A stretch of DNA of 64,000 bases. It comes from Herpetosiphonaceae bacterium (GTDB taxonomy: Bacteria; Chloroflexota; Chloroflexia; Chloroflexales; Kallotenuaceae). Each line of letters begins with the position of its first letter. Position 1 is the stretch's first letter. The position numbers were made by a program, and so were the translations under genes. The stretch lies in the NCBI GenBank assembly GCA_013821605.1, contig JACDGP010000006.1:22956-86955 (forward strand), in the 5' to 3' direction. This document shows, in pieces, positions 20,391 to 29,483 of the stretch. The notes below the pieces were generated by a model. It was not told the origin of the DNA. It made no database searches and was given only the letters and a program-made list of their open reading frames with translations.

Positions 20391-20624
20391 ATGAAAGAAC
20401 TTCTTACCTACTTGGTCAAAGAGATCGTAGACGACCCCGATGCGGTAGAGGTCCGTGAGCGGAGTGGTCAATATACCGTGACCCTTGAACTCAAAGTTGC
20501 GGAAGGCGACGCTGGCAAGGTGATCGGTCGCAGTGGGCGCGTGGCCAAAGCGTTACGTGATGTTTTAGGTATTGCTGCTGCGCGTGATCGCAAGCGTGTA
20601 AACCTGGACATCAACTCGCGATGA
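20391..20624 (+). CDS. KH-domain RNA-binding protein (KhpA/YlqC-like)
   Basis: 'DAGKVIGRSGRVAKALRDVLGIAA' KH GXXG; located between rpsP and rimM. Confidence 0.92.
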   Translation: MKELLTYLVKEIVDDPDAVEVRERSGQYTVTLELKVAEGDAGKVIGRSGRVAKALRDVLGIAAARDRKRVNLDINSR

Positions 20625-21145
20625 GCGCTACACCGCTGCCCGAAGATTTACTACTGATCGGGACGGTAGGACAGCCCTTTGGTATCAAAGGCCAGGTCAA
20701 GCTGCATAGTCTCACCAGTCACCCCGAACAGCTGCGACGCATCAAAACCGTTTTTGTCGGGCCGAAGTTAGTACCTTACCAACTCCTACAGGTGATCGAG
20801 CATAAGCCGAACCTGCTCCTGCTGCGTTTCGGCGGGATCGATACGCGCAACGCAGCCGAAGAGTTGCAAAAGACCGAAGTATTTATCCGTTCGTCTGAGG
20901 CAGCTCCTCTTGAAGAAGCCGAATACTTTTTCCATGACCTCCCTGGCATGGAAGTACGCACGCTCGATGGTCAAGTTGTCGGCACGGTCAAAGAGGTCTT
21001 GGAAACCGGTGCCAACGATGTTTTAGTTGTCGAGCGTCCCGACCATCCCGAAGTACTGATCCCCATGATCCACGATGTCGTCAAAGAACTCAACGTCACG
21101 ACTAAGACGATTACGATTGATCCCATTCCCGGCTTACTTGAATAA
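20621..21145 (+). CDS. rimM: Ribosome maturation factor RimM
   Basis: 'LLIGTVGQPFGIKGQVKLHSLTSHPEQL', PRC barrel, gene order. Confidence 0.93.
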   Translation: MSATPLPEDLLLIGTVGQPFGIKGQVKLHSLTSHPEQLRRIKTVFVGPKLVPYQLLQVIEHKPNLLLLRFGGIDTRNAAEELQKTEVFIRSSEAAPLEEAEYFFHDLPGMEVRTLDGQVVGTVKEVLETGANDVLVVERPDHPEVLIPMIHDVVKELNVTTKTITIDPIPGLLE

Positions 21146-21183
21146 GAGCCCTGGGATGGTCCTTACCCCACATCGCAATCTGT

Positions 21184-21218
21184 TATAATCCGTCCATTCA
21201 TGTAAAGAAGGAATGGGA
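21184..21218 (+). promoter_or_regulatory. Putative -10 element and leader hairpin of the four-gene ATPase/helicase cluster
   Basis: TATAAT at 21184-21189; TCCATTC ... GAATGGGA inverted repeat 21193-21218. Confidence 0.4.
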
Positions 21219-21221
21219 TCT

Positions 21222-22268
21222 ATGCCCAATGACGCACTGATCGGTGCGCTTGACCAACTGCGCGAATCATATAACCTCCGTCTGAAAGCCACAAATAACC
21301 TGCTAGGATTGCTTAAAAGCACGCCAGGCTTGCTAAGCAAAATCAGCAAAAGCCTCAATGACTATGCTCATCAATCATCTCCTGCCTCATCCGGCACCAT
21401 TGCCAATGCTCAGCAGATCCTAGCCGGGTTGCGACTGAAAGACGAGGTCGTTGATCCACTGGCTCCCGACCTGCGCCGCGAGGTAAAAGCCCTGACCTCC
21501 GTCAGTACCGCATTAAAGGATGCCCTTGCAGCACTGCGTGGTGAAGCTGTTGATGTCGTCCGTTTAGGCCGCGCCTATAACGTCTTGCAAGCGAACCGTA
21601 CTCAAAACATCGAGCTGGAGACAGTGCTTCCTGGCGTTGAAGGCGAACTAGAGCAGGCACAAGCTAGCCTGAGCACCACCTTCGGTGAGACATTAAGAGA
21701 TGCCGTCGTAGCGCGGGGCATGACGCTTGGCGGACGCCCGCCGCGCTTCGCCCTCGGTCGCTTTGACATCAACGTCAATTGGGTGACACGTTCGGCCGCC
21801 CTAAGCTATGGCACAGAATTGCTGGTCGGACGAGTTCCTCTGAGCGTTGATGCGCTGCTGAAAACGTATGATCGCGAAGTGAAAGTGATCATGGGCCGGA
21901 ACGAAAACGGTGAACGCTGGATCGAGCAGTTGTACCAAGCCTGGGACACGGTCCGTAAGAAACGTGCTACAACCGACAAGCGTGTCAATATTGTAGACTG
22001 CTATCTTGAACTGGTGCTGCTCCGCCAACCACGCGCGTTTCGGAGTGCTCCGAGTAAACGTACCATCGTTGACTATACTCGCGCACAGTTTGTCTTCGAC
22101 TTCTTCGAGTTTACCAACGAGCAGCGCTTAGCCTATAACAACCTGTACGTGGCTGCCTCGAATTCTACGAAGTCCCAAACCGATAATCCAGAGAAAAGCT
22201 TCTTTATCGTTGAAGGCTCCAGCCCCGGCGATGGACGCTACATCTCGGACATTGAATTTAAAGCCTAA
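21222..22268 (+). CDS. Protein of unknown function, first gene of the BrxD-like ATPase/helicase cluster
   Basis: No family recognised; helical N-terminal region; starts 'MPNDALIGALDQLRESYNLRL'; next gene follows within ~10 nt. Confidence 0.55.
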   Translation: MPNDALIGALDQLRESYNLRLKATNNLLGLLKSTPGLLSKISKSLNDYAHQSSPASSGTIANAQQILAGLRLKDEVVDPLAPDLRREVKALTSVSTALKDALAALRGEAVDVVRLGRAYNVLQANRTQNIELETVLPGVEGELEQAQASLSTTFGETLRDAVVARGMTLGGRPPRFALGRFDINVNWVTRSAALSYGTELLVGRVPLSVDALLKTYDREVKVIMGRNENGERWIEQLYQAWDTVRKKRATTDKRVNIVDCYLELVLLRQPRAFRSAPSKRTIVDYTRAQFVFDFFEFTNEQRLAYNNLYVAASNSTKSQTDNPEKSFFIVEGSSPGDGRYISDIEFKA

Positions 22269-22278
22269 CCTTGGAGTC

Positions 22279-23601
22279 ATGGCATGGCTAGAAAGAGCGC
22301 ATATGTTGCCTGATCCCCGCCTCGCGCGCCAAATCTTTGAAGTGCTCGGCCAATCGGGTACGCCGCTCGGCAAGGGCGTGAGTTACTACAACGTCGGCAA
22401 TGACTCGCTAGTGAATGCCCTAGATAGTCATTACTTGGGCTCGTATCTCGCCGACGGCGGCGCGGTTTTTAAGCTCGTGGTCGGCGATTATGGCAGTGGC
22501 AAGTCCCATTTCTTGTACTGCGTGCGTGACCGCGCTTGGGAGCGTAACTTCGCCGTGAGCAAGGTCGACCTGAGCCCCAAAGAAAGCCCCTATGATGACC
22601 AGCGGCGGGTCTACGCCGCCGTCGCCTCGTCAATTATCTGGCACGAGTTAGGCAGTATGGACGAGGACGAGCGTGGCTTGAGCCGTTTTCTTCAAGGCAC
22701 GTTACGCCGCAACGGTCGTTGGGCTGGCGCGGGCTTTGACGACTCCGATGCCACTGAATCACCCGAGGTGCGAGCCTTGTTGCAAACGCTCGCAATGACA
22801 CCGGTCGATAGCTTAAGCTTTCACAAAGCGATCCAGGGCTATTTCAATGCCCTATTACGTGGCCAAGAGTTGCGTATGGAGTCGCTGGAGCGCTGGTTAC
22901 ATGGTGAAGAGGTGACGCCCGAAGATATGCGCGATCTGCGCTCGATTGGTGTCACCGAGAAAATCAACAAGAACAATGCCTTCAAGATGCTGCGGTCGCT
23001 CTGCCAGGTCGTGCGGGCACTCGGCTACACTGGCTTGGCCCTCTTGTTTGACGAAGGTGATCGTATGCTCAGCGTCGGTGGTCGCTCCGAGAAAATTGCA
23101 ACCGATAATTTGCGGGAGGTCATTGACCGCTGTCGCGAAGATTTACCGGGTGCTTTGTTTATGTATGCTGTGCCGCCCGCCTTCTTAACTGATATTGTGC
23201 CCAAATACCCGGCGCTCCAGCAACGGGTCCAGGCTCCCAATTATTTTTCGCGCTCGAACCCGTTTAGCCCACAAATTAATTTGGATCGCTTGGACATGCC
23301 GGACGAGCAACTCCTCAACAGTATTGGCTCACGCTTGCTCGCGATCTTTGAAGTGGCCTATGATCTGCACTTGAGCGCCGATCTACAGACTCCTAACATC
23401 GAGGTCTTTAGTGAGGCGGCTCGCAATTCATACTTGGCTATCAGCCACCGCCGCTTGTTTATCAAAGCGCTCGTGACTGAATGGTACCGGCAAAAAGAAG
23501 AAGGTGAGCAAGCTGTGACTGCTGACTATGCTGCTGCTGCTATCCGTGGTCAAAGCGAGGCCTTGGAGGCCTTTGCCGACACCCAACAACGGCCCTATTG
23601 A
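22279..23601 (+). CDS. BREX-type (BrxC/BrxD, DUF2791-like) P-loop ATPase 1
   Basis: 'VVGDYGSGKSHFLYCVRDRAWERNFAVSKVDLSP' Walker A, 'GLALLFDEGDRML' Walker B; ATG at 22279. Confidence 0.75.
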   Translation: MAWLERAHMLPDPRLARQIFEVLGQSGTPLGKGVSYYNVGNDSLVNALDSHYLGSYLADGGAVFKLVVGDYGSGKSHFLYCVRDRAWERNFAVSKVDLSPKESPYDDQRRVYAAVASSIIWHELGSMDEDERGLSRFLQGTLRRNGRWAGAGFDDSDATESPEVRALLQTLAMTPVDSLSFHKAIQGYFNALLRGQELRMESLERWLHGEEVTPEDMRDLRSIGVTEKINKNNAFKMLRSLCQVVRALGYTGLALLFDEGDRMLSVGGRSEKIATDNLREVIDRCREDLPGALFMYAVPPAFLTDIVPKYPALQQRVQAPNYFSRSNPFSPQINLDRLDMPDEQLLNSIGSRLLAIFEVAYDLHLSADLQTPNIEVFSEAARNSYLAISHRRLFIKALVTEWYRQKEEGEQAVTADYAAAAIRGQSEALEAFADTQQRPY

Positions 23602-23612
23602 AAGCCACGAGC

Positions 23613-25034
23613 ATGCAGACCCGTACGGTAGTTCATCCTCAGTTGGGACCCGGCACGCTCCTCAAAACCTACATGGGCGGCTTTGAATGGGAGGTGCTCT
23701 TCGAGTCCGGTCGTCGCTTCCGCTTGCCAGCCCGTGAGTTTGAACACGATCCCACTAATGGCAATGAACCGGCCACTGTACCGACCGGCCGCTTCAGCTT
23801 CACGCCGCGCGTTGCGGTGCTGGAAACTGACCAGTTTCGCGCCCGTCAAAGCTTGGAAGCGCTCCGTTTTGGGATTGTGCCTGTACAGGATGCAGAAACA
23901 CTAACGATTGGCCTGGAGGCCGAACGCGTAAGTCTGGACCGCGCCCTCCAGCGTTCTCGTGAACACGGCGGTGATGTCCAGGCGATCATTGGTGATTACG
24001 GCTTTGGCAAGAGCCATTTTATTGAGTTAGCAGCCCGACGTGCCTTGCGCGAAAACATGCTGGTCGCCACAGCCAGCCTGGATTTAGTTGAGGTTCCACC
24101 CAGCAAAGCCAATGAAATCTACCGTGCCCTCGTCCATAGCTTACGCTACCCTGATACGGAGGAGCAGGGATTGGCCCCGCTGCTCCGTAAAGCGGTTGTC
24201 GATCATGGGGTGCTTGAGCAGTTCGCGGCGCAAAGCCCACGTCAAACGGATGATCCGCTGGTTGAGGTGCTCAAGGCGTTGGCTGAATGTCCCAGTCAAC
24301 GTGCCTTCGACGATATCGTGCTTTGGATCAGTGGTCAAATCAAGCCCACCGCCGATCTACGCTCGTGCTTGCGCAAACCGCCGCGCCTGTATGTGGCCGG
24401 CGAGGTTGCTCGCCAATATAGCTATCTACTCACTGGGCTCAGTGTTCTGGCCACATTGCTTGGCTACGCTGGTTTGGCTGTCTTGATCGATGAGTCGGAG
24501 CACTATTCTTTGCTCCGTGCGCGCCAACGTGACAAGGCCGATGCCTGCTTCAAATCATTGATCTATGCGGCACTCGGTCCCGGCAACAGCCGTGTTAATC
24601 CTACGACCATTCCTGACCATACCAAAGTGGCCTATGATCTCACCTTTGCCTCCAAACCCCATCTCTTCTTTTTGTTTGCTCTAACCGAAAGTGAAAATCG
24701 TATGCCGGTTGACCAATGGTTGGCACCGGCTCAAATCATACGGCTCGATGACCGCTTCATCGAGCGGGATATTGTAGAGTTTTTTCGCACCTTGCTGCGC
24801 TATCACAGCTTGGCATACGGTTATACCTACCCGCCGCCGCATGAGCGCTACGACCCCATTATGCGGGAGATCCCTGGTTTACTGGCACGCGCGCTCAACC
24901 AGCATCGCATTAACCTGCGCGAGGTGATTCGGCTAGCCGTAACCACCTACGATCTGCTGTATCTGCACCCTGACTACCTGCCCGACGCCCTCCTTGACGA
25001 GTTGGCCAGCGGATTGCGCCTCCAGCGCTTCTAG
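23613..25034 (+). CDS. BREX-type (BrxC/BrxD, DUF2791-like) P-loop ATPase 2 with N-terminal Tudor/DUF3553-like segment
   Basis: 'IIGDYGFGKSHFIELAARRAL', 'GLAVLIDESEHYSLL'; N-terminus 'VVHPQLGPGTLLKTYMGGFEWEVLFESGRRFRLPAREF'. Confidence 0.72.
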   Translation: MQTRTVVHPQLGPGTLLKTYMGGFEWEVLFESGRRFRLPAREFEHDPTNGNEPATVPTGRFSFTPRVAVLETDQFRARQSLEALRFGIVPVQDAETLTIGLEAERVSLDRALQRSREHGGDVQAIIGDYGFGKSHFIELAARRALRENMLVATASLDLVEVPPSKANEIYRALVHSLRYPDTEEQGLAPLLRKAVVDHGVLEQFAAQSPRQTDDPLVEVLKALAECPSQRAFDDIVLWISGQIKPTADLRSCLRKPPRLYVAGEVARQYSYLLTGLSVLATLLGYAGLAVLIDESEHYSLLRARQRDKADACFKSLIYAALGPGNSRVNPTTIPDHTKVAYDLTFASKPHLFFLFALTESENRMPVDQWLAPAQIIRLDDRFIERDIVEFFRTLLRYHSLAYGYTYPPPHERYDPIMREIPGLLARALNQHRINLREVIRLAVTTYDLLYLHPDYLPDALLDELASGLRLQRF

Positions 25035-25035
25035 C

Positions 25036-27135
25036 ATGACCGATCTTGCGGCCCGCCGCGCCCTCCAAGCACGGCTTCCCCGCACCTGGAACGCCTTTTT
25101 TGCTCGCCATGGTAACTTTACCGCGACGCAAGTTGCCGCCATCCCGCTGCTCCTGGCTGGTCACAATGTTATGCTGTGTGCTGCCACTGCCAGCGGTAAA
25201 ACCGAAGCTGCCGTCGCCCCATTGCTTGAGCAATACTGTCCGGTCGCCAACCGCGCGGCGGGACTGCGCATCATCTACCTGACACCCACACGTGCTCTAG
25301 CTAGCGACTTAGCGACCCGCCTCGCTGACCCGCTCCGTTCGTTAGGTATCGCATTTGCGGTTAAGACGGGTGATTGGCAATCGTTACGGCCCGGGCGACC
25401 CCCATCGGTCCTGCTGACAACCCCCGAATCGCTGGATTCGTTGCTCACCACACAGCCCCGGCTATTTACCGAGGTAAAAGCCATCATCATTGATGAGTTG
25501 CATTTGTTGCACGGTACACCCCGTGGTGACCAGTTACAAATCGTGCTTAATCGTGTTCGCCGTATTCGTGAGTACGCTGTGACAGACGGTGCAACCGGGA
25601 CCGCTACCATCCAATGTGCTGCACTCTCAGCCACCCTTGCCGATCCAGCAGTAGTCGCGCACCACTATTTTGACGGTGCCCAGCTTGTGACGGTTCCTGG
25701 CAGTCGCCAACTGAGGACTGAAAATATCTCGCTCCCGGCCGGTGAGCCCGCAGCCTTCCTTTCCTATCTCCAAACGCTGCGGGGCAAAGGTATCCGCAAG
25801 GTATTAGTCTTCTGTAACACCCGAGCGGAAGTTGAAGCCTATGCCGCCGCAGTTCGTCCTCAGTCACCCTTTGGCGACGCCGTGTATGTGCATTACTCGA
25901 ATATCGAAGCCCGTCGCCGTCATGAGATTGAGCATCAATTTGCCGGGGACGATGCTGCGATCTGTTTTGCTAGCAACACCCTGGAACTCGGTATCGATAT
26001 TGGTACGATCGACCTTGTCATCTTGTTAGGACCGCCGGGCAGCGTCGCCTCATTTGTACAACGGGTCGGTCGTGGCAACCGTCGCCACCACTACGCGGCG
26101 GTGGCCTGCTTTGACCGGAGCCCGTTGGAACGCCTGATCTTTGAAGCACTTGTGACGGCTGCTCAATCCCCCGCTCCCATGTCGTCGTTACCTGCGGCTA
26201 CTCCGTTCCGCCCATCCGTTGCCATCCAACAAATCTTTAGTTTGCTTAAACAAAGCCCTACCGGTGCGGTGCGTCTGGCCGAACTGGGCCAACTCTTCGG
26301 CACGAAATTGCCCATTGATGATCTCCAGGCCATTTTAGGCCAACTCCACCTTCGCAACTATCTCCGCATCGGTCGCCCCGGCGAATGGCGCGTGGGACCT
26401 CGCTTGAACGAGTTACTGGATCAACAAGCACAGGCACAACCTGGCTTGGGCATTCATAGCAACATCCAGGGCAACGCCGGCTCCATGATCGAGGTGCGTA
26501 ACCAGCATACAAATCAAATCGTGGCTCGTGTCGACACGCCCTGGTTTGACCGGCCTACGTTGACCCTCGAAGGCCGTCCCGTTAATGTTGAATGGTTCGA
26601 TGGCACGGTCTTGTGGGTTGCACCTTCTGCCGGTCGGGATCTCCCCAATCAGCTGCCCTATCGCTCCACGCATCAGCTCTTGAGCTATGAGCTAGCTCAG
26701 TCGCTCGCTGCCCAGGTCGGTCTCGCTCCGGGAGTTGCCCCCATCCTGCCCGCACCCGACGGTTGGTGGTTCCATTGGCTCGGCGATGTCTATGGCCACG
26801 TGCTCCTCGATCTCCTACGCCCGCATCTTGCTGTCGCGCCCACCGAGCAGCTTGGCTTATGCTTGCATCCGGCGGATCAATCACTCTCCCTGCCCTCTTG
26901 GAGTGACGAGCATGTTCGTCAGCACCTGGCGACTCATTACCACGCCATTGAACCAATGCTGGCCTTAGGACCATTTCAGCACTTGTTGCCCGACCAACTT
27001 CGTCGCCAGAGCGTGATCGATCAATTCGATATAGCCCGTTTTCAGCTGGCCCTCGCCGCTCTGCAACCGACTCTCGCCCCCGACTCCCTCACGGTGGACC
27101 TGCGAATACTGCTTGACTCTACGCTCAGTTCCTAA
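25036..27135 (+). CDS. DEAD/DEAH-box helicase, Lhr/BrxHI-like
   Basis: 'ATASGKTEA' motif I, 'IIIDELHLLHGTPRGDQL' motif II, 'SATLAD' motif III, 'FVQRVGRGNRR' motif VI; ATG at 25036. Confidence 0.85.
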   Translation: MTDLAARRALQARLPRTWNAFFARHGNFTATQVAAIPLLLAGHNVMLCAATASGKTEAAVAPLLEQYCPVANRAAGLRIIYLTPTRALASDLATRLADPLRSLGIAFAVKTGDWQSLRPGRPPSVLLTTPESLDSLLTTQPRLFTEVKAIIIDELHLLHGTPRGDQLQIVLNRVRRIREYAVTDGATGTATIQCAALSATLADPAVVAHHYFDGAQLVTVPGSRQLRTENISLPAGEPAAFLSYLQTLRGKGIRKVLVFCNTRAEVEAYAAAVRPQSPFGDAVYVHYSNIEARRRHEIEHQFAGDDAAICFASNTLELGIDIGTIDLVILLGPPGSVASFVQRVGRGNRRHHYAAVACFDRSPLERLIFEALVTAAQSPAPMSSLPAATPFRPSVAIQQIFSLLKQSPTGAVRLAELGQLFGTKLPIDDLQAILGQLHLRNYLRIGRPGEWRVGPRLNELLDQQAQAQPGLGIHSNIQGNAGSMIEVRNQHTNQIVARVDTPWFDRPTLTLEGRPVNVEWFDGTVLWVAPSAGRDLPNQLPYRSTHQLLSYELAQSLAAQVGLAPGVAPILPAPDGWWFHWLGDVYGHVLLDLLRPHLAVAPTEQLGLCLHPADQSLSLPSWSDEHVRQHLATHYHAIEPMLALGPFQHLLPDQLRRQSVIDQFDIARFQLALAALQPTLAPDSLTVDLRILLDSTLSS

Positions 27136-27261
27136 CTGGAGCACCTGAAGCTTCCCCCATGCGGTCACTGTTTATCAGTAACGGAGGCCCATAGCCTTCC
27201 TGCTCCTGCGTCCCTATACTGCACAAAGGGTTGCTCTCTACTGCCTATAGAAGGGATCATC

Positions 27262-27507
27262 ATGCCACGAAAACCGCATCCCTACGATTGGGACCGTTAC
27301 TTCGGCCCCCACGCGCACCGTCGCCGTGGACCACTCGGTTTGCTCAGCTTTACGACGGTAGCCGGCATCATGCTGGCAGCGTTAATTATTTTAGGCAATG
27401 TTGACTTCAAGGCCTACGCAATCCAGACTGAGGCTCGTGATCGCCTGACGATTACACCCTTATGGGCCACAGCCTACGCGCGCCAAACTACGACGGCTCA
27501 GGCATAG
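27262..27507 (+). pseudogene. N-terminal membrane-anchored part of an SH3-like protein, interrupted by an in-frame TAG
   Basis: TM segment 'LLSFTTVAGIMLAALIILG'; ends at TAG 27505-27507 with the same frame open on both sides. Confidence 0.5.
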
Positions 27508-27510
27508 ACA

Positions 27511-27840
27511 GTGGAGGTGCAAGCTAGCCCAACCCGGCCCGTCCAGCTACCTGTTGCGCGCACCAGTACCATTAGCAACCTGCGCTCCGAGCCGCGCATT
27601 GCCCCCGGCAATATCCTGGGCCAACTCGCCCCGGACGACGCAGTTGTCGTACTGCAAGCGCAGCCACCGGTTAATCCCCAGTGGTACCGAGTGCGTATTA
27701 CTCATACAGGGGGATCGTTAAAGGCGGGTTCCGAGGGCTGGATTTCGGCCACGATAGTGACTGTTGCTCCCCAACTCGCTTCCACGACCGTAGCGCCGAG
27801 TGCTACGCCATCTGCTACCGTGCTTACCACATCCAAGTAG
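27511..27840 (+). CDS. SH3b-like domain segment, same frame as 27262-27507
   Basis: 'TSTISNLRSEPRIAPGNILGQLAPDDAVVVLQAQPPVNPQWYRVRI...GSEGWISATIV' matches the SH3_3 pattern; no obvious own start region. Confidence 0.55.
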   Translation: MEVQASPTRPVQLPVARTSTISNLRSEPRIAPGNILGQLAPDDAVVVLQAQPPVNPQWYRVRITHTGGSLKAGSEGWISATIVTVAPQLASTTVAPSATPSATVLTTSK

Positions 27841-27887
27841 GCGTCGGCCAGTTGCGCCCCAATAGGTATGGTTGAACGGATCATAGC

Positions 27888-29483
27888 TTGGGTAGATATC
27901 GTATACGTTGTTTGTGGTGCTGCTGCTTGCTCTTGTTAAGTGCCTGTAGCACTGTCCTCCCACAAATCATGACCTCCCGTCCACAATCTGCAGCCGCCAC
28001 GTCCGTCGCACAAGCTACCGTTGCCGCAGCGCAGCCAGCATCAACGCCAACCGTTTCCTCGCCCACACCTCGTCCGACCGCGAGTGTACTGCCAACTGCT
28101 ATGCCCCGCTTGACAACCGATGGCTGGCTAGAAACCGCTACGCCCCATCTGCGCCTGCGCTATTATCCGCAGTCGGCGGCTGCTCGCGATATTGACCAAG
28201 TCGCTGTGGTAGCGGAAAAGGCCTATGCCCGCGCCAACACCGTGATTCCTGCCAACGGCCCACTAATGGTGACGATTTACCTCGCGCCACGCGTATTTTG
28301 GCAAGGTGGCGTGACGTATGATGGCAATACCATCCTCTTGACCTACGCGGATCGCAACTATGCTGGGGTCGAACTGTGGGCATACTTAGTGCACGAACTA
28401 GTGCATGCCTTGGCCGGCCACTATGTGCACCGTGGCAGCGAGGTCGGCGGCCTGCTTGGCGAAGGTGTGGCGGTCTACACCACCAGTGGTCATTATGGCG
28501 TCGAGCCCATTCAGCAGTGGGCTGCGGCACTGTCGGCGAGCAACCAGTATATTCCGCTCTGTACGCTACGTACCGCCTGGGACACACAACAACACGAAGT
28601 CGCCTATCTGGAAGGTGCCTCCTTCGTTGATTATCTGATTCGTACCTACGGTAGCGAGCGCTTCCTCCAATTCTATGCTCATGTACCAAGCCCACCTCCG
28701 GCACTGCGTGATCGCAATCTATGGTGCCGGAATCAGGGCGATCTACCGGTCTCTGGCGTTGGACGTCCTTACAGTCAACTCGAGACCGAATGGCGCGCCT
28801 GGCTTCAGCAACAGCGTCCACAACCGGTTGATCAAGCGGCGCTCCAAGCGCAAATTCGCCTGTATGATCTTGTCCGCCAATACCAGCAGCAGCGCGATCC
28901 TGCCGCCCGTATTCTGCCGCCCCCACCCAACCAGTGGAACGCCCGGCTACATACGCTCTTCGCAGCCCCCGCGATCACACCTACTGCGGTGTTGCAAGAA
29001 GCAATGTTTGTAGCCGCCAAGCGAAACCTTGATCAGCATCAGGTTGCACAAACGAATGCGATCCTGGACGAGCTCACCGGCAGCATCGCGACCAACACCT
29101 TTACCGGAACCTTTGGCCTTGCGTATCGTGGCATCCAGGCAGCGCTCGACGAACAAGCCGCCGCTGTCCGGCTTCACGACCGACAGCGCTACCAACAAGT
29201 GACGCTGCTTGGTGGTCCGTCCTGGCCGGGAGCGTTGTATACTGACTACCGGTGGACGATTAATGCTATCACCTTGAACCCAAATGCAGCAATTGCTGAG
29301 GCAACGCTCCAAGCGCAGGGCGCGCTTCCGGCAACGAACGTACCTTATCGCATTACCCTACGGCAGATTCCCGGGCGCTGGCAAATCGCTACAGCGGAGC
29401 AAGTAGCTGTCGATCTTTCCTTGCCCCCGCAGTCCAAAGATATTGCCCAACGAAATGGAGTTCTATGGCCGTTTCCAGAATGA
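27888..29483 (+). CDS. Lipoprotein with peptidase MA-like (gluzincin) domain
   Basis: Lipobox 'LLLLSACS'; 'VHELVHALAGHYVH...GLLGEGVAVYTT' HExxH metallopeptidase motif; start uncertain. Confidence 0.7.
   Translation: MGRYRIRCLWCCCLLLLSACSTVLPQIMTSRPQSAAATSVAQATVAAAQPASTPTVSSPTPRPTASVLPTAMPRLTTDGWLETATPHLRLRYYPQSAAARDIDQVAVVAEKAYARANTVIPANGPLMVTIYLAPRVFWQGGVTYDGNTILLTYADRNYAGVELWAYLVHELVHALAGHYVHRGSEVGGLLGEGVAVYTTSGHYGVEPIQQWAAALSASNQYIPLCTLRTAWDTQQHEVAYLEGASFVDYLIRTYGSERFLQFYAHVPSPPPALRDRNLWCRNQGDLPVSGVGRPYSQLETEWRAWLQQQRPQPVDQAALQAQIRLYDLVRQYQQQRDPAARILPPPPNQWNARLHTLFAAPAITPTAVLQEAMFVAAKRNLDQHQVAQTNAILDELTGSIATNTFTGTFGLAYRGIQAALDEQAAAVRLHDRQRYQQVTLLGGPSWPGALYTDYRWTINAITLNPNAAIAEATLQAQGALPATNVPYRITLRQIPGRWQIATAEQVAVDLSLPPQSKDIAQRNGVLWPFPE

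Noticed and set aside
28138-28926. 262-aa antisense ORF opposite the peptidase MA-like gene
   Set aside because: Sense strand has a lipobox and HExxH motif; antisense protein is Arg-rich with no domain
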